From: Flavobacterium sp. ov086
Lineage (GTDB): Bacteria; Bacteroidota; Bacteroidia; Flavobacteriales; Flavobacteriaceae
NCBI RefSeq assembly: GCF_900187965.1
Contig: NZ_FZNL01000008.1
Location: forward strand, 62,001-126,000
Direction: 5' to 3'
Length of the DNA: 64,000 nucleotides
The notes beneath the pieces are model-generated. The model searched no databases and was not told the origin of the DNA. It was given only the letters and a program-made list of their open reading frames with translations. The translations under genes and the position numbers were made by a program. Numbering within the stretch: position 1 is the stretch's first letter; every line of letters begins with the position of its first letter. Shown here piece by piece: positions 38,160 to 48,404 of the stretch.

Positions 38160-38558
38160 TTAGTATACGTAACAAATTACTTCACCACCTACATTTAATT
38201 GTTTCGCTTGTTTTCCAGTCATAAGACCTTTTGAAGTTGAAACAATTGCAATTCCTAATCCATTAAGGATTCTTGGTAATTTGGCAGCACCTGCATATTT
38301 ACGTAAACCAGGTTTACTAATTCTTTGGATATCTTTAATTACAGGCTCTTTAGTATCTTTATCATACTTTAAAGCGATTTTGATTGAACCCTGAACAGAG
38401 TTGTCTTCAAATTTGTAACTCAAGATATAACCTTGATCAAATAAGATCTTAGTTATTTCTTTTTTTAGATTAGAAGCTGGAATTTCAACAACTTTGTGGT
38501 TTGCAGCCACAGCGTTACGAACTCTAGTCAAATAATCTGCAATAGGATCTGTATACAT
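38160..38558 (-). CDS. rpsH: 30S ribosomal protein S8
   Basis: The protein is 132 residues from the ATG at 38558 ('MYTDPIADYLTRVRNAV'). The frame extends 12 codons upstream, but that part is unlike S8 and would overlap the intercistronic structure, so the shorter form is chosen. 'GIAIVSTSKGLMTGKQAKQLNVGGEVICYVY' at the end is the family signature. S8 binds 16S helix 21 and in Escherichia coli represses the spc operon. The 104-base gap before it holds a hairpin and an apparent promoter. Confidence 0.97.
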   Translation of the reverse strand: MYTDPIADYLTRVRNAVAANHKVVEIPASNLKKEITKILFDQGYILSYKFEDNSVQGSIKIALKYDKDTKEPVIKDIQRISKPGLRKYAGAAKLPRILNGLGIAIVSTSKGLMTGKQAKQLNVGGEVICYVY

Positions 38559-38582
38559 ATGTATTTGATTGCGATTATGGTT

Positions 38583-38606
38583 TTCGGGAGACACCCGTCT
38601 CCCGAA
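38583..38606 (-). promoter_or_regulatory. Perfect 10-bp hairpin in the rpsN-rpsH gap
   Basis: TTCGGGAGAC and GTCTCCCGAA (10 bp) enclose a 4-base loop, 24 bases ahead of the rpsH ATG. It shares the TTCGGGAG octamer with the dispersed element at 23306-23412. It is GC-rich against an AT-rich gap and has no T-run. It could be an S8 control site, an RNA processing signal or a short mobile repeat. Confidence 0.5.
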
Positions 38607-38638
38607 CCTTTAATCAATTAAAATTATTTTTTGGTTTG

Positions 38639-38669
38639 CAAAAGTAATAACTTTTTACGAGATTACCAA
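38639..38669 (-). promoter_or_regulatory. Internal promoter ahead of rpsH
   Basis: Minus strand: TTG (38667-38669), a 20-base spacer, then TACTTTTG (38639-38646). It overlaps the end of rpsN and would start transcripts about 75 bases ahead of rpsH. Confidence 0.45.
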
Positions 38670-38932
38670 GATGCCTTTTTAACTCCAGGAATTAACCCAT
38701 TGTTAGCCATTTCACGGAAAGTTACTCGTGAAATACCGAATTGACGGATATACCCTCTTGGTCTACCTGTTAATTTACAACGATTGTGCAAACGAACTGG
38801 TGAAGCATTTTTAGGTAATTTTTGTAAACCTTCAAAATCTCCAGCTTCTTTCAAAGCTTTTCTTTTCTCAGCATACTTTGCTACCGTTTTTTCTCTCTTA
38901 ACCTCGCGGGCTTTCATTGATTCTTTAGCCAT
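38663..38932 (-). CDS. rpsN: 30S ribosomal protein S14
   Basis: The 89-residue protein has '[64 protein letters not shown]'. It lacks the C-x-x-C pairs of the short zinc form and is the zinc-independent S14. It binds 16S rRNA in the head. It lies 3 bases after rplE. Confidence 0.98.
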   Translation of the reverse strand: MAKESMKAREVKREKTVAKYAEKRKALKEAGDFEGLQKLPKNASPVRLHNRCKLTGRPRGYIRQFGISRVTFREMANNGLIPGVKKASW

Positions 38933-38935
38933 GTC

Positions 38936-39487
38936 TTAATTCTTTTTAAAAGGTAATCCTAATTCAGCCAATAATGACTTTGCTTCCTTGTCTGTTTTTG
39001 CAGTAGTAACAAATGTAATATCCATTCCTGAAATTTTGTTTACTTTGTCAATATCAATTTCAGGGAAAATGATTTGCTCTAAAACTCCAAGATTGTAATT
39101 ACCTCTTCCGTCGAAACCAGTAGCTTTGATACCACTAAAATCTCTAACGCGTGGCAAAGCAGAAGTTACAAGTCTATCTAAAAACTCATACATTCTCTCA
39201 CCACGTAAAGTAACTTTCGCTCCAATAGGCATCCCTTTTCTCAATTTGAATGACGCAACGTCTTTCTTTGAAATTGTAGATACTGCTTTTTGTCCAGTGA
39301 TCTTTGTTAACTCATCAACTGCATAGTCAATAAGTTTTTTATCAGATACAGCTGCACCAACTCCACGGCTCAAAACGATTTTTTCAAGTTTTGGAACTTG
39401 CATCACGTTTGTATATCCGAATTCCTCTTTAAGAGCAGAGATTACTCTACTCTTATATTCTTCTTTTAGTCTAGGTGTATATGCCAT
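38936..39487 (-). CDS. rplE: 50S ribosomal protein L5
   Basis: The 183-residue 5S-binding protein shows '[26 protein letters not shown]' and '[29 protein letters not shown]', then '[23 protein letters not shown]'. L5 contacts S13 and the P-site tRNA. It lies 2 bases after rplX. Confidence 0.98.
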   Translation of the reverse strand: MAYTPRLKEEYKSRVISALKEEFGYTNVMQVPKLEKIVLSRGVGAAVSDKKLIDYAVDELTKITGQKAVSTISKKDVASFKLRKGMPIGAKVTLRGERMYEFLDRLVTSALPRVRDFSGIKATGFDGRGNYNLGVLEQIIFPEIDIDKVNKISGMDITFVTTAKTDKEAKSLLAELGLPFKKN

Positions 39488-39489
39488 TA

Positions 39490-39804
39490 CTATAGTACTT
39501 GATTAGATTTTTTTGAAAATCTTACTTTCTTATCTCCTTCTACTCTAATACCAACTCTAGTTGTTTCCTTAGTTTTAGGATCAATTAGTGAAATGTTAGA
39601 TATTTGTATAGAAGCTTCTTTCTTAACGATACCACCTTGAGGGTTTTTAGCACTTGGTTTTGTATGTTTCGAAACCATGTTTACACCTTCAACTATCGCT
39701 TTATTTTTCTCACGGTAAACACGTAAAACTTTACCTTCAGCACCTTTATGGTCTCCAGCAATAACTCTTACGATATCTCCTGATTTTATTTTTAGCTTTA
39801 TCAT
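39490..39804 (-). CDS. rplX: 50S ribosomal protein L24
   Basis: The 104-residue KOW-domain protein has '[74 protein letters not shown]'. It is an assembly-initiator of the large subunit. It sits 11 bases after rplN. Confidence 0.98.
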   Translation of the reverse strand: MIKLKIKSGDIVRVIAGDHKGAEGKVLRVYREKNKAIVEGVNMVSKHTKPSAKNPQGGIVKKEASIQISNISLIDPKTKETTRVGIRVEGDKKVRFSKKSNQVL

Positions 39805-39815
39805 CTTAAAACGAA

Positions 39816-40184
39816 TTAAAGCACTTCTGGTGCTAATGATACAATTTTCATGAATTGTTTTTCACGAAGTTCTCTTGCTACCGGACCAAAAACACGTGTT
39901 CCTCTCATTTCCCCTGCAGCGTTCAAAAGAACACATGCATTATCATCGAAACGGATATAAGAACCATCAGCTCTTCTCACTTCTTTTTTGGTACGTACAA
40001 CAACTGCAGTTGAAACAGCTCCTTTTTTAACGTTACCGTTAGGAGTTGCATCTTTAATAGATACTACAATCTTGTCACCAACAGAGGCATACCTTCTTTT
40101 GGTACCTCCTAAAACACGGATAGTTAAAACTTCTTTTGCTCCCGTGTTATCTGCTACTTTTAGTCTTGATTCCTGTTGTACCAT
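39816..40184 (-). CDS. rplN: 50S ribosomal protein L14
   Basis: The 122-residue protein begins '[27 protein letters not shown]' and has the signature '[41 protein letters not shown]'. It forms intersubunit bridges with 16S rRNA. It is 2 bases from rpsQ. Confidence 0.98.
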
Positions 40185-40186
40185 AA

Positions 40187-40447
40187 TTATTTAGCTCTTT
40201 CTAAGATTTCAACTAATCTCCAACATTTTGTTTTACTTAAAGGACGCGTTTCGCTAATTCTTACAGTATCTCCAATGTTACAGTCGTTTGTTTCGTCGTG
40301 TGCAACATATTTCTTTGTTTTCAACACGAACTTACCGTATAATGGGTGTTTTACTTTTCTTACTTCAGCAATAACAATAGACTTATCCATTTTATTTGAA
40401 GTAACAACACCTATTCTTTCTTTTCTTAAATTTCTTTTTTCTTCCAT
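40187..40447 (-). CDS. rpsQ: 30S ribosomal protein S17
   Basis: The 86-residue OB-fold protein has '[74 protein letters not shown]', the S17 signature. It binds the 5' domain of 16S rRNA early in assembly. It follows rpmC by 17 bases. Confidence 0.98.
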   Translation of the reverse strand: MEEKRNLRKERIGVVTSNKMDKSIVIAEVRKVKHPLYGKFVLKTKKYVAHDETNDCNIGDTVRISETRPLSKTKCWRLVEILERAK

Positions 40448-40464
40448 CTTTCAGCAGAATACAA

Positions 40465-40656
40465 TTATTGTAACTCTCTTTTAGTTAACTCTGTAGCCAA
40501 TCTTGCAACTGTTCTTCTCACACTTCTAATTTGAAGCGGGTTCTCAATTGGAGAAATAGCGTGAGCCATTTTTAGGTCAGCATATATTTTCTTAGTTTGA
40601 CTAAGTTTTTCTTGCAACTCCGCTGCAGAAAGATCTTTTATTTCTGATTGTTTCAT
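40465..40656 (-). CDS. rpmC: 50S ribosomal protein L29
   Basis: The 63-residue two-helix protein ('MKQSEIKDLSAAELQEKLSQTKKIYADLKMAHAISPIENPLQIRSVRRTVARLATEL') matches L29. It sits at the tunnel exit beside L23 and helps dock SRP and trigger factor. It lies between rplP and rpsQ. Confidence 0.97.
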   Translation of the reverse strand: MKQSEIKDLSAAELQEKLSQTKKIYADLKMAHAISPIENPLQIRSVRRTVARLATELTKRELQ

Positions 40657-40669
40657 AATATAAATTTAA

Positions 40670-41095
40670 TTATGCTTCGAAATCTCTAGCAACGACGAAT
40701 TTAGTTTTTACTGGAAGCTTTTGAGCTGCAAGGCGCAAAGCCTCTTTTGCAACTGATAAAGGAACTCCTCCAACTTCAAACATAATTCTTCCGGGTTTAA
40801 CAACGGCAGCCCAATATTCAACGGCACCTTTACCTTTACCCATACGTACCTCAAGAGGCTTCTTAGTAATTGGTTTGTCTGGAAATATTTTGATCCATAA
40901 TTGTCCTTCTCTCTTCATGAAACGAGTTGCAGCAATACGCGCAGCTTCGATTTGACGAGACGTTAAGAACATTCCATCTTCATGTACAGATTTAATACCA
41001 AACATTCCATTAGAAAGTTCATGCCCTCTTTGAGAGTTACCTTTCATTTTACCTTTCTGTACCTTACGGTATTTTGTTCTTTTAGGCTGTAACAT
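40670..41095 (-). CDS. rplP: 50S ribosomal protein L16
   Basis: The 141-residue protein has '[27 protein letters not shown]' and '[43 protein letters not shown]'-type motifs (here with 'KIFPDKP'). It lies near the A-site and the 5S rRNA. The Arg that YcfD hydroxylates in other bacteria falls in the 'RMGKGKG' region. Confidence 0.98.
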   Translation of the reverse strand: MLQPKRTKYRKVQKGKMKGNSQRGHELSNGMFGIKSVHEDGMFLTSRQIEAARIAATRFMKREGQLWIKIFPDKPITKKPLEVRMGKGKGAVEYWAAVVKPGRIMFEVGGVPLSVAKEALRLAAQKLPVKTKFVVARDFEA

Positions 41096-41114
41096 TTTTC
41101 TTTAGTTTAAAAAT

Positions 41115-41876
41115 TTACTTTCTTTTACGAGCGTCTGGTTTTCCACCTTTATTAAAGGGTTTTCTGTCTCCTCTCGGAGAATCACCACCTTTACCACCAC
41201 CAGTTCCAGATTGTTTTTTATCCATTCCTGCAAGTGGAGAAAGATCTCTCTTTCCATAAACTTCACCTTTCATGATCCATACTTTGATACCCATTCTACC
41301 ATAAGTAGTGTGAGCTTCAGCCAAAGCATAATCAATATCAGCTCTGAAAGTTGATAGAGGAATTCTACCTTCTTTGAAACCTTCTGAACGCGCCATCTCA
41401 GCACCATTCAAACGACCAGAAATCAAAACTTTGATACCTTCAGCGTTCATACGCATAGAAGCAGCAATAGCCATTTTGATTGCACGTCTGTAAGAAATAC
41501 GGCTTTCGATTTGACGAGCGATGCTTGTCGCCACAAGATAAGCATCTAACTCAGGTCTTTTAATTTCAAAGATGTTAATTTGAACCTCTTTGTCAGTAAC
41601 TTTCTTAAGTTCTTCTTTCAACTTGTCTACCTCTTGTCCACCTTTTCCGATAATGATACCAGGTCTAGCAGTAGTGATAGTAACGGTTACAAGCTTCAAA
41701 GTTCTCTCAATGATTACTTTTGATACACTAGCTTTTGATAAACGAGCGTGGATATACTTTCTGATTTTGTGATCTTCGGCAAGTTTATCACCGTAATCAT
41801 TTCCACCATACCAGTTTGAGTCCCACCCTCTGATGATACCAAGTCTATTTCCAATTGGATTTGTCTTTTGTCCCAT
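41115..41876 (-). CDS. rpsC: 30S ribosomal protein S3
   Basis: The 253-residue protein has the N-terminal KH domain ('[23 protein letters not shown]', about 67-89, with the GxxG loop) and the C-terminal S3 domain ('[40 protein letters not shown]'). It ends in a Gly/Lys/Asp-rich low-complexity tail of about 35 residues. It lines the mRNA entry tunnel. It is 19 bases ahead of rplP. Confidence 0.98.
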   Translation of the reverse strand: MGQKTNPIGNRLGIIRGWDSNWYGGNDYGDKLAEDHKIRKYIHARLSKASVSKVIIERTLKLVTVTITTARPGIIIGKGGQEVDKLKEELKKVTDKEVQINIFEIKRPELDAYLVATSIARQIESRISYRRAIKMAIAASMRMNAEGIKVLISGRLNGAEMARSEGFKEGRIPLSTFRADIDYALAEAHTTYGRMGIKVWIMKGEVYGKRDLSPLAGMDKKQSGTGGGKGGDSPRGDRKPFNKGGKPDARKRK

Positions 41877-41881
41877 GCTGC

Positions 41882-42295
41882 TTAAGAATTGCTTTGTGTG
41901 TTATTGATAGCTCCAAGCACGATTGTTACGTGGTTAGAACGTTTTCTTATTCTGTGTGCACGACCTTGTGGAGCTGGACGAAGTCTTTTCAACATCATTC
42001 CACCATCTACTCTGATCTCTTTAACAAATAATCCAGCTTCTTCTAAATTACCTTCACTATTTTTTTGCTCCCAGTTGTTGATTGCAGATAATAATAGTTT
42101 TTCTAATTTTCTTGAAGCTTCTTTAGAACTGAATCTTAAGATGTTAAGTGCTCTTTCTACCTTCTGACCTCTTACCAAGTCCGCTACTAAGCGCATTTTT
42201 CTAGGTGAAGTAGGGCAGTTATTCAATTTTGCGAAAGCAATAGACTTATTAGCCTCTTTTCTCGCATCTGCTGTTTCTCTTTTACGAACTCCCAT
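41882..42295 (-). CDS. rplV: 50S ribosomal protein L22
   Basis: The 137-residue protein has '[56 protein letters not shown]' and the beta-hairpin '[32 protein letters not shown]' that reaches into the exit tunnel, where macrolide-resistance changes map. It follows rpsS by 6 bases. Confidence 0.98.
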
Positions 42296-42301
42296 TGCTT
42301 C

Positions 42302-42580
42302 TTATTTTTTACCTTTATTTTTTGCTCCAGCATGACCTCTAAAAGATCTAGTTGGTGAAAACTCTCCTAATTTGTGACCTACCATGTTTTCTGTTACGTA
42401 AACTGGTACAAATTGACGACCGTTATGAACTGCGATAGTCTGCCCAACAAAGTCTGGAGTAATCATAGAAGCTCTAGACCAAGTCTTTACCACTCCTTTA
42501 TTTCCGTTTTCAATGTTTTCTTGAACTTTCTTGTCTAACTTATAATGAACGAAAGGTCCTTTTTTTAATGAACGTGCCAT
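42302..42580 (-). CDS. rpsS: 30S ribosomal protein S19
   Basis: The 92-residue protein has '[19 protein letters not shown]' and '[53 protein letters not shown]', full S19. It forms a head complex with S13. It is 6 bases after rplB. Confidence 0.98.
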   Translation of the reverse strand: MARSLKKGPFVHYKLDKKVQENIENGNKGVVKTWSRASMITPDFVGQTIAVHNGRQFVPVYVTENMVGHKLGEFSPTRSFRGHAGAKNKGKK

Positions 42581-42586
42581 ATCTTA

Positions 42587-43411
42587 TTATTTCTTTCTAC
42601 GTTCTACGATATACTTGTTACTCGGGTTTTTCTTAGAACGAGTTCTATAACCTTTTGCTGGTATTCCATTTCTTGAACGTGGATGTCCACCAGAAGAACG
42701 TCCTTCTCCACCACCCATTGGGTGATCAACAGGGTTCATTGCAACAGGTCTTGTTCTAGGTCTTCTTCCTAACCATCTTGTTCTACCTGCTTTACCAGAT
42801 ACAACTAATTGGTGGTCTGAATTAGAAACTGCTCCAATTGTAGCTGAACAAGTTAACAAGATCAATCTTGTTTCTCCTGACGGCATTTTAATTGTAGCAT
42901 ATTTTCCATCTCTTGCCATTAATTGAGCAAATGTTCCAGCTGAACGAGCGATTACCGCACCTTGACCTGGACGTAACTCAATACAAGAGATAACAGTTCC
43001 TAAAGGAATTCTGCTTAAAGGCAATGTATTACCAATTTCAGGTTGAGATTCTGGACCAGAAACTAATTTCTGACCAACTTTCAATCCGTTTTGAGCAATT
43101 ACATAAGTTTTCTCTCCATCAGCATAAGCTAATAAAGCGATAAATGCAGTACGATTTGGATCGTATTCGATTGATTTCACTGTAGCCGGAATTCCGTCTT
43201 TAGTTCTTTTGAAATCAATAATACGATATCTCTGCTTGTGACCACCACCCGTATAACGCATGGTCATCTTTCCTTGACTATTTCTACCTCCAGAGTTTTT
43301 TATCGGTGCTATCAAAGAGCGTTCCGGCTTATCAGTTGTAATGGCGTCATAACCATTCACAACTCTAAATCGCTGACCTGGGGTAATAGGTTTTAATTTT
43401 CTTACTGACAT
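42587..43411 (-). CDS. rplB: 50S ribosomal protein L2
   Basis: The 274-residue protein shows '[42 protein letters not shown]' and '[25 protein letters not shown]' near residue 224, which includes the conserved His near the peptidyl transferase centre. It is required for subunit association. It follows rplW by 9 bases. Confidence 0.98.
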   Translation of the reverse strand: MSVRKLKPITPGQRFRVVNGYDAITTDKPERSLIAPIKNSGGRNSQGKMTMRYTGGGHKQRYRIIDFKRTKDGIPATVKSIEYDPNRTAFIALLAYADGEKTYVIAQNGLKVGQKLVSGPESQPEIGNTLPLSRIPLGTVISCIELRPGQGAVIARSAGTFAQLMARDGKYATIKMPSGETRLILLTCSATIGAVSNSDHQLVVSGKAGRTRWLGRRPRTRPVAMNPVDHPMGGGEGRSSGGHPRSRNGIPAKGYRTRSKKNPSNKYIVERRKK

Positions 43412-43420
43412 TTTTCTATC

Positions 43421-43711
43421 TTAGATATTGTTGTAAAAATCAATTGTTTCTCCTTCTTGTACTTGAACAATCGCTTTCTTAATTGCATTTGTCTTTCCAC
43501 TGATTAAACCACTTTTAGTGTATTTTGTAGTTCTATCCGGTCTTACGTTCATCGTGTTAACTGAAACGATAGTTACTCCATAAGCAGCTTCAACAGCTTT
43601 CTTAATCTGAACTTTGTTTGCTTTTTTGTCAACAACGAATCCGAAGCGGTTTAAAACTTCACTTTCTTTGGTTACTTTTTCTGTTACTATAGGTCTAATT
43701 ATGATACTCAT
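43421..43711 (-). CDS. rplW: 50S ribosomal protein L23
   Basis: The 96-residue protein has 'IIRPIVTEKVTKESEVLNRFGFVVDKKANKVQIKKAVEAAYGVTIVSVNTMNVRPDRTTKY', with the usual L23 fold. It is the exit-tunnel docking site for trigger factor and SRP. It lies 7 bases after rplD. Confidence 0.97.
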   Translation of the reverse strand: MSIIIRPIVTEKVTKESEVLNRFGFVVDKKANKVQIKKAVEAAYGVTIVSVNTMNVRPDRTTKYTKSGLISGKTNAIKKAIVQVQEGETIDFYNNI

Positions 43712-43718
43712 ACTCCTA

Positions 43719-44348
43719 TTATTTACTTAAATTTTCTTCAATTAACTCCAAAGAACCTTCTAAAAGCACTAAATTATTAGTGTTTAAAATAGCGTAAGTG
43801 CTTAATTCTGAGCTAGTTACGACATTCGAAGCCTTTAAATTGCGTGACGACAAATATACATTTTTATTTGACTCTCCCAACACAAATAGAGATTTTTTAT
43901 TATCTAACCCTAAAGCTTTCAAAACGTTAATGAAATTTTTAGTGTTTGGAGTTTCAAAATTAAAGTCCTCAAGAACGATAATATTTGACTCTTTTGCTTT
44001 GATTGAGAAAGCAGATTTTCTAGCCAATCTTTTCAAAGATTTATTCAATTTGAATGAATAACTTCTTGGCCTTGGTCCGAAAACTGTTCCACCACCTTTA
44101 AACAATGGATTCTTAATACTTCCCGCACGAGCAGTACCTGTTCCTTTTTGCTTTTTAATCTTACGTGTACTTCCTGTCACTTCAGCTCTTTCTTTAGCCT
44201 TGTGAGTTCCCTGTCTTTGATTAGCAAGATATTGCTTAACATCAAGGTATACAGCGTGATTGTTTGGTTCAATTGCGAATACTGAATCAGAAAGTTGAAC
44301 TTTTCTTCCAGTATCTTTTCCGTTGAAATCTAATACTTTTACTTCCAT
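43719..44348 (-). CDS. rplD: 50S ribosomal protein L4
   Basis: The 209-residue protein has the extended loop '[57 protein letters not shown]', which enters the exit tunnel. In enteric bacteria L4 also represses the S10 operon. Its ATG overlaps the rplC stop by one base (TAATG), so translation is probably coupled. Confidence 0.98.
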   Translation of the reverse strand: MEVKVLDFNGKDTGRKVQLSDSVFAIEPNNHAVYLDVKQYLANQRQGTHKAKERAEVTGSTRKIKKQKGTGTARAGSIKNPLFKGGGTVFGPRPRSYSFKLNKSLKRLARKSAFSIKAKESNIIVLEDFNFETPNTKNFINVLKALGLDNKKSLFVLGESNKNVYLSSRNLKASNVVTSSELSTYAILNTNNLVLLEGSLELIEENLSK

Positions 44349-44965
44349 TACTTCTGAATGATTACATAAGAGTTTTTATGTCCAGGAACGCATCCTTTAA
44401 TAACAAGTAGGTTCTTTTCAGCAACTACTTTTAAAACTCTAAGGTTTTGTACTTTTACATTATCTCCTCCCATTCTTCCAGCCATACGCATTCCTTTGAA
44501 TACTCTAGATGGATAAGAAGAAGCTCCCACAGAACCTGGCGCTCTTAAACGGTTATGTTGACCATGAGTTGCTTGACCAACACCACCAAATCCGTGACGT
44601 TTTACAACCCCTTGAAAACCTTTACCTTTAGAGACACCTTGTACATCTACAAATTCTCCTTCAGCAAAAATAGAAACATCGATAAGATCTCCTAATTTTT
44701 GTTCAGTTGCGAAATCTTGGAATTCAACGACTTTTTTCTTAGCAACAGTTCCAGCTTTTTTAAAGTGACCTAAAGCCGCTTTAGTAGAATGTTTCTCGTT
44801 TTTGTCATCGAAACCTAGTTGCAACGCTTCGTACCCGTCAACACCTTTGGTTCTGACTTGGGTAACAACACACGGCCCAGCCTCGATTACTGTACAAGGA
44901 ATGTTTTTCCCGTTTTCGTCGAAAATACTAGTCATGCCGATTTTTTTACCAATTAACCCAGACAT
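44348..44965 (-). CDS. rplC: 50S ribosomal protein L3
   Basis: The 205-residue protein has '[50 protein letters not shown]' and the long loop '[60 protein letters not shown]'. It is an assembly initiator close to the peptidyl transferase centre. It is the first gene after a 404-base gap with a terminator and a promoter, so it heads its own transcription unit. Confidence 0.98.
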   Translation of the reverse strand: MSGLIGKKIGMTSIFDENGKNIPCTVIEAGPCVVTQVRTKGVDGYEALQLGFDDKNEKHSTKAALGHFKKAGTVAKKKVVEFQDFATEQKLGDLIDVSIFAEGEFVDVQGVSKGKGFQGVVKRHGFGGVGQATHGQHNRLRAPGSVGASSYPSRVFKGMRMAGRMGGDNVKVQNLRVLKVVAEKNLLVIKGCVPGHKNSYVIIQK

Positions 44966-45034
44966 AAATATTAATTATTAATTACTAAAATTCCCTTCAA
45001 TTTGAAAATAACAGAAATTTCCAAACAGGGAGTG

Positions 45035-45065
45035 CAAAAGTATACATTAAAATTGAATATACCAA
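45035..45065 (-). promoter_or_regulatory. Promoter of the rplC (S10/spc/alpha) operon
   Basis: Minus strand: TTG (45063-45065, part of TTTG), a 20-base spacer, then TACTTTTG (45035-45042). This is one of the best consensus matches in the window, about 70 bases ahead of the rplC ATG. Confidence 0.65.
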
Positions 45066-45312
45066 ACGGTTGTAAAAATTAAATAGCTCATAATCAAAAT
45101 CAAAGCACCAACCTCACCAACTTTGACATTCTATTTCTTCAAAAAATTAATTTTTCTCATTTTAACTCTCAATATCATTTCCCTTAACAATTACATAATC
45201 TTCAAAAGGTAAAACTTTGTTAACAGCCTAAATCAAAGACATTTCAACAAAAAATAGAAATATTTTATCAAAATGAATATCTTAAAAATTTACTCATCAA
45301 AATTTTTTACAA

Positions 45313-45346
45313 CAAAAAAAAGCGAGACATTTCTGACTCGCTTTTT
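45313..45346 (-). terminator. Terminator after rpsJ
   Basis: An AGCGAG/CTCGCT stem (45321-45326 with 45337-45342), extended by A-T pairs, has a 10-base loop and is followed on the minus strand by eight T. It begins about 23 bases after the rpsJ stop and ends the str operon. Confidence 0.8.
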
Positions 45347-45369
45347 ATATGCAAAATATAATAAAAAAA

Positions 45370-45675
45370 TTATACTTTTATTTCTACTTCAACTCCACTT
45401 GGCAATTCAAGTTTCATTAATGCATCAATAGTTTTAGATGAAGATGAATAAATATCAATCAATCTCTTGTATGACATTACTTCAAATTGCTCTCTCGCTT
45501 TTTTGTTAACGTGCGGAGAACGTAACACAGTGAAAAGTTTTTTGTGAGTTGGTAACGGAATTGGACCTGTTACAACTGCTCCAGTAGTTTTTACTGTTTT
45601 TACGATCTTTTCAGCAGATTTATCCACCAACATGTGATCGTAAGATTTTAGTTTTATTCTGATTTTTTGACTCAT
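45370..45675 (-). CDS. rpsJ: 30S ribosomal protein S10
   Basis: The 101-residue protein has '[73 protein letters not shown]', full S10. Beyond the ribosome, S10 (NusE) acts in antitermination with NusB. Here it is the last gene of the str operon, directly after fusA (11-base gap), and is separated from rplC by a terminator. Confidence 0.98.
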
Positions 45676-45686
45676 TTTCTTAAGAA

Positions 45687-47843
45687 TTAAGCGTTACCTT
45701 TTGCTTTTTTAATTACAGCTTCCGAAATATTAGAAGGTGTTTCTGCATAGTGAGAAAACTCCATTGTTGAAGTTGCTCTACCAGAAGATAATGTTCTTAA
45801 TGTTGTTACATATCCAAACATTTCTGATAAAGGCACATCAGCTTTAATAGTTTTAGCACCGTTTCTGTCACCCATGTCATTTACCTGACCTCTACGACGG
45901 TTGATATCACCAACGATATCCCCCATGTTTTCTTCAGGAGTAATAACCTCCATTTTCATGATTGGCTCCAAAATAATCGCACCAGCAGCTTTAGCTACTT
46001 CTCTATAACCCATTCTAGCAGCTAACTCAAAAGAAAGTGCATCAGAATCGACAGGGTGGAAAGATCCGTCCGTCAAAGTTACTTTTAAACTATCCACTTG
46101 ATAACCTGCCAACGGACCAGTTTTCATAGCTTCACGGAAACCTTTTTCTACAGAAGGGATATATTCTTTAGGAACGTTACCACCTTTTACTGCATTAATA
46201 AACTGTAATCCAACAGGAACTTTACCATCAACTTCGTCAGCTGGCTCAAGTGTAAATACGATATCACCGAATTTACCACGACCTCCTGATTGTTTCTTAT
46301 AAGTTTCTCTGTGTGTAGCAGTTCTTGTAAACGCCTCTTTATATTCAACTTGAGGCTCACCTTGGTTTACTTCAACTTTAAATTCACGTTTCATACGATC
46401 TACTAAGATATCCAAGTGAAGCTCACCCATACCAGAGATAATAGTTTGCCCTGAAGCCTCATCTGTTCTAACTGTAAACGTTGGATCTTCTTCAGCTAAT
46501 TTAGCCAAAGCCATACCCATTTTATCAACGTCAGCTTTAGTTTTAGGTTCAATTGCAATACCAATTACCGGTGCAGGGAATTTCATAGACTCAAGAATGA
46601 TTGGGTGTTTTTCATCACACAATGTATCTCCAGTTTTGATATCCTTAAATCCAACAGCAGCTCCAATATCTCCAGCCTCAATATATTCGATTGGATTTTG
46701 TTTGTTAGCATGCATTTGGTAGATACGAGAAATTCTTTCTTTATTTCCTGAACGAGTGTTCAAAACGTAAGAACCAGCATCTAAACGACCAGAGTAAGCA
46801 CGAAAGAAAGCTAAACGACCTACGAATGGGTCAGTAGCAATTTTAAATGCCAAAGCAGCGAACGGCTCTTTTACATCTGGACGACGTAAGATTTTAGTTT
46901 GATCTTCTTCTAATAATTCAGCATCATCAGGGTGAATCCCTTCGATACCTTCCTTATCCATTGGAGAAGGTAAATATTTACAAACTGCATCTAACATGAA
47001 TTGAACTCCTTTGTTTTTGAAAGAAGAACCAGCAATCATCGGAATGATAGCCATATCCATAGTAGCAGCTCTTAAAGCTTTGTTGATTTCTTCCTCTGTA
47101 ATAGAGTTTTCATCTTCCATGAATTTCTCTAAAAGATTTTCATCGTAATCAGCAACTGCCTCAATAAGAATAGATCTGTATTCTTTAACCTCTGCAACCA
47201 TATCAGCAGGAATTTCAACAATATCAAAAGTTGCCCCTTGAGTTGCATCATGCCAAATGATAGCTTGATTTTTTACTAAATCCACAACACCTTTGAAATC
47301 ATTTTCTTCACCAATTGGCAAAGTGATCGCAACAGCATTTGATTTCAACATATCACGAACTTGTTGACAAACTGCCAAAAAGTTAGATCCTTGACGATCC
47401 ATTTTATTTACGAATCCCATACGCGGAACTCTATATTGATCAGCAAGTCTCCAGTTAGTTTCTGACTGAGGCTCAACACCATCAACAGCACTAAACAAGA
47501 AAACCAATCCATCAAGTACACGTAAAGAACGGTTTACCTCTACAGTAAAGTCAACGTGTCCAGGAGTATCAATAATATTAAAGTGGTATGGCAAAGACTC
47601 AGGCAAAATCTTACCTTGCTCAGTTGGAAAGTTCCACTCACAAGTTGTTGCAGCTGAAGTAATTGTAATACCTCTTTCTTGCTCTTGAGCCATCCAGTCC
47701 ATTGTTGCAGCACCATCATGTACTTCACCAATTTTATGTGACTTTCCAGTATAAAAAAGAATACGCTCAGTTGTTGTTGTTTTACCAGCATCAATGTGAG
47801 CAGCAATTCCAATATTTCTTGTATATTTTAAATCTCTAGCCAT
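45687..47843 (-). CDS. fusA: Elongation factor G
   Basis: The 718-residue translocase has G1 '[19 protein letters not shown]' near residue 16, '[12 protein letters not shown]' (G2/switch I), '[12 protein letters not shown]' (G3) and 'NKMDRQGSN' (G4). Domains II-V follow, with '[34 protein letters not shown]' and the domain IV 'GGRGKFGDI'. It moves tRNA and mRNA through the ribosome using GTP. All catalytic motifs are intact. Fusidic-acid target; no comment on susceptibility is possible from this copy. Confidence 0.98.
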   Translation of the reverse strand: MARDLKYTRNIGIAAHIDAGKTTTTERILFYTGKSHKIGEVHDGAATMDWMAQEQERGITITSAATTCEWNFPTEQGKILPESLPYHFNIIDTPGHVDFTVEVNRSLRVLDGLVFLFSAVDGVEPQSETNWRLADQYRVPRMGFVNKMDRQGSNFLAVCQQVRDMLKSNAVAITLPIGEENDFKGVVDLVKNQAIIWHDATQGATFDIVEIPADMVAEVKEYRSILIEAVADYDENLLEKFMEDENSITEEEINKALRAATMDMAIIPMIAGSSFKNKGVQFMLDAVCKYLPSPMDKEGIEGIHPDDAELLEEDQTKILRRPDVKEPFAALAFKIATDPFVGRLAFFRAYSGRLDAGSYVLNTRSGNKERISRIYQMHANKQNPIEYIEAGDIGAAVGFKDIKTGDTLCDEKHPIILESMKFPAPVIGIAIEPKTKADVDKMGMALAKLAEEDPTFTVRTDEASGQTIISGMGELHLDILVDRMKREFKVEVNQGEPQVEYKEAFTRTATHRETYKKQSGGRGKFGDIVFTLEPADEVDGKVPVGLQFINAVKGGNVPKEYIPSVEKGFREAMKTGPLAGYQVDSLKVTLTDGSFHPVDSDALSFELAARMGYREVAKAAGAIILEPIMKMEVITPEENMGDIVGDINRRRGQVNDMGDRNGAKTIKADVPLSEMFGYVTTLRTLSSGRATSTMEFSHYAETPSNISEAVIKKAKGNA

Positions 47844-47853
47844 TTCTTACGAA

Positions 47854-48330
47854 TTAAAATCTAAAGTGAGAGAAAGCTTTGTTAGCTTCTGCCATCTTGT
47901 GAGTATCCATTCTTTTCTTAACCGCAGCACCTTCTTCTTTAGCAGCAGCTAAACATTCTGACGCTAAACGTTGTGCCATAGATTTTTCATTTCTTCTTCT
48001 AGAATAAAGTATTAACCACTTCATTGCCATAGAAATTTTTCTGTCTGGTCTAATTTGCATTGGAATTTGAAATGTAGCTCCACCAACTCTACGACTACGT
48101 ACTTCTACGTGAGGCATAACGTTTGTTAACGCATCTTTCCAAATTTCTAATGAAGATTTTTCTGAATCTTGCTTTTTAGACTCAATGATGTCAATTGCAT
48201 CATAAAATACTTTGAAAGCTGTAGATTTCTTACCATCCCACATTAAGTTGTTCACAAAACGCGTTACCAATTGGTCATTAAACCTTGGATCTGGTAAAAG
48301 TGGTCTTTTCTTTGCCGCTCTTTTTCTCAT
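47854..48330 (-). CDS. rpsG: 30S ribosomal protein S7
   Basis: The 158-residue protein has 'RKRAAKKRPLLPDPRFNDQLVTRFVNNLMWDGKKSTAFKVFYDAIDII' and 'NVMPHVEVRSRRVGGATFQIPMQIRPDRKISMAMKWLILYSRRRNEKSMAQRLASE'. It nucleates the 30S head. In Escherichia coli S7 represses the str operon by binding the rpsL-rpsG gap; here that gap (117 bases) contains two heptad arrays instead of an obvious S7 hairpin. Confidence 0.98.
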   Translation of the reverse strand: MRKRAAKKRPLLPDPRFNDQLVTRFVNNLMWDGKKSTAFKVFYDAIDIIESKKQDSEKSSLEIWKDALTNVMPHVEVRSRRVGGATFQIPMQIRPDRKISMAMKWLILYSRRRNEKSMAQRLASECLAAAKEEGAAVKKRMDTHKMAEANKAFSHFRF

Positions 48331-48349
48331 GTCTTTTTTTTAATAAAAA

Positions 48350-48384
48350 GTTATAGGTTATCCGTTAAATGTTATGCGTTACAG
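48350..48384 (+). repeat. Five GTTANNN heptads in the rpsL-rpsG gap
   Basis: Five consecutive 7-base units, all starting GTTA (GTTATAG, GTTATCC, GTTAAAT, GTTATGC, GTTACAG), run with exact period 7. They lie just upstream of the rpsG start on the opposite reading. Confidence 0.7.
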
Positions 48385-48404
48385 ATTTCTACTAATGTTT
48401 CGAT

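Larger units (their letters stand above)
44966..45369. other. Non-coding gap between rpsJ and rplC
   Basis: This 404-base AT-rich stretch contains no supported gene on either strand. It holds the rpsJ terminator (45313-45346) and the rplC promoter (45035-45065). The roughly 250 bases between them show no clear structure or repeat that could be recognised by eye. Confidence 0.7.

Noticed and set aside
38559..38594. 12-residue N-terminal extension of S8
   Set aside because: It is not part of the S8 family and runs through the intercistronic hairpin region.
45047..45300. Possible small RNA or leader in the rpsJ-rplC gap
   Set aside because: Only AT-rich sequence without a stable hairpin or promoter of its own outside the rplC promoter; not enough support.
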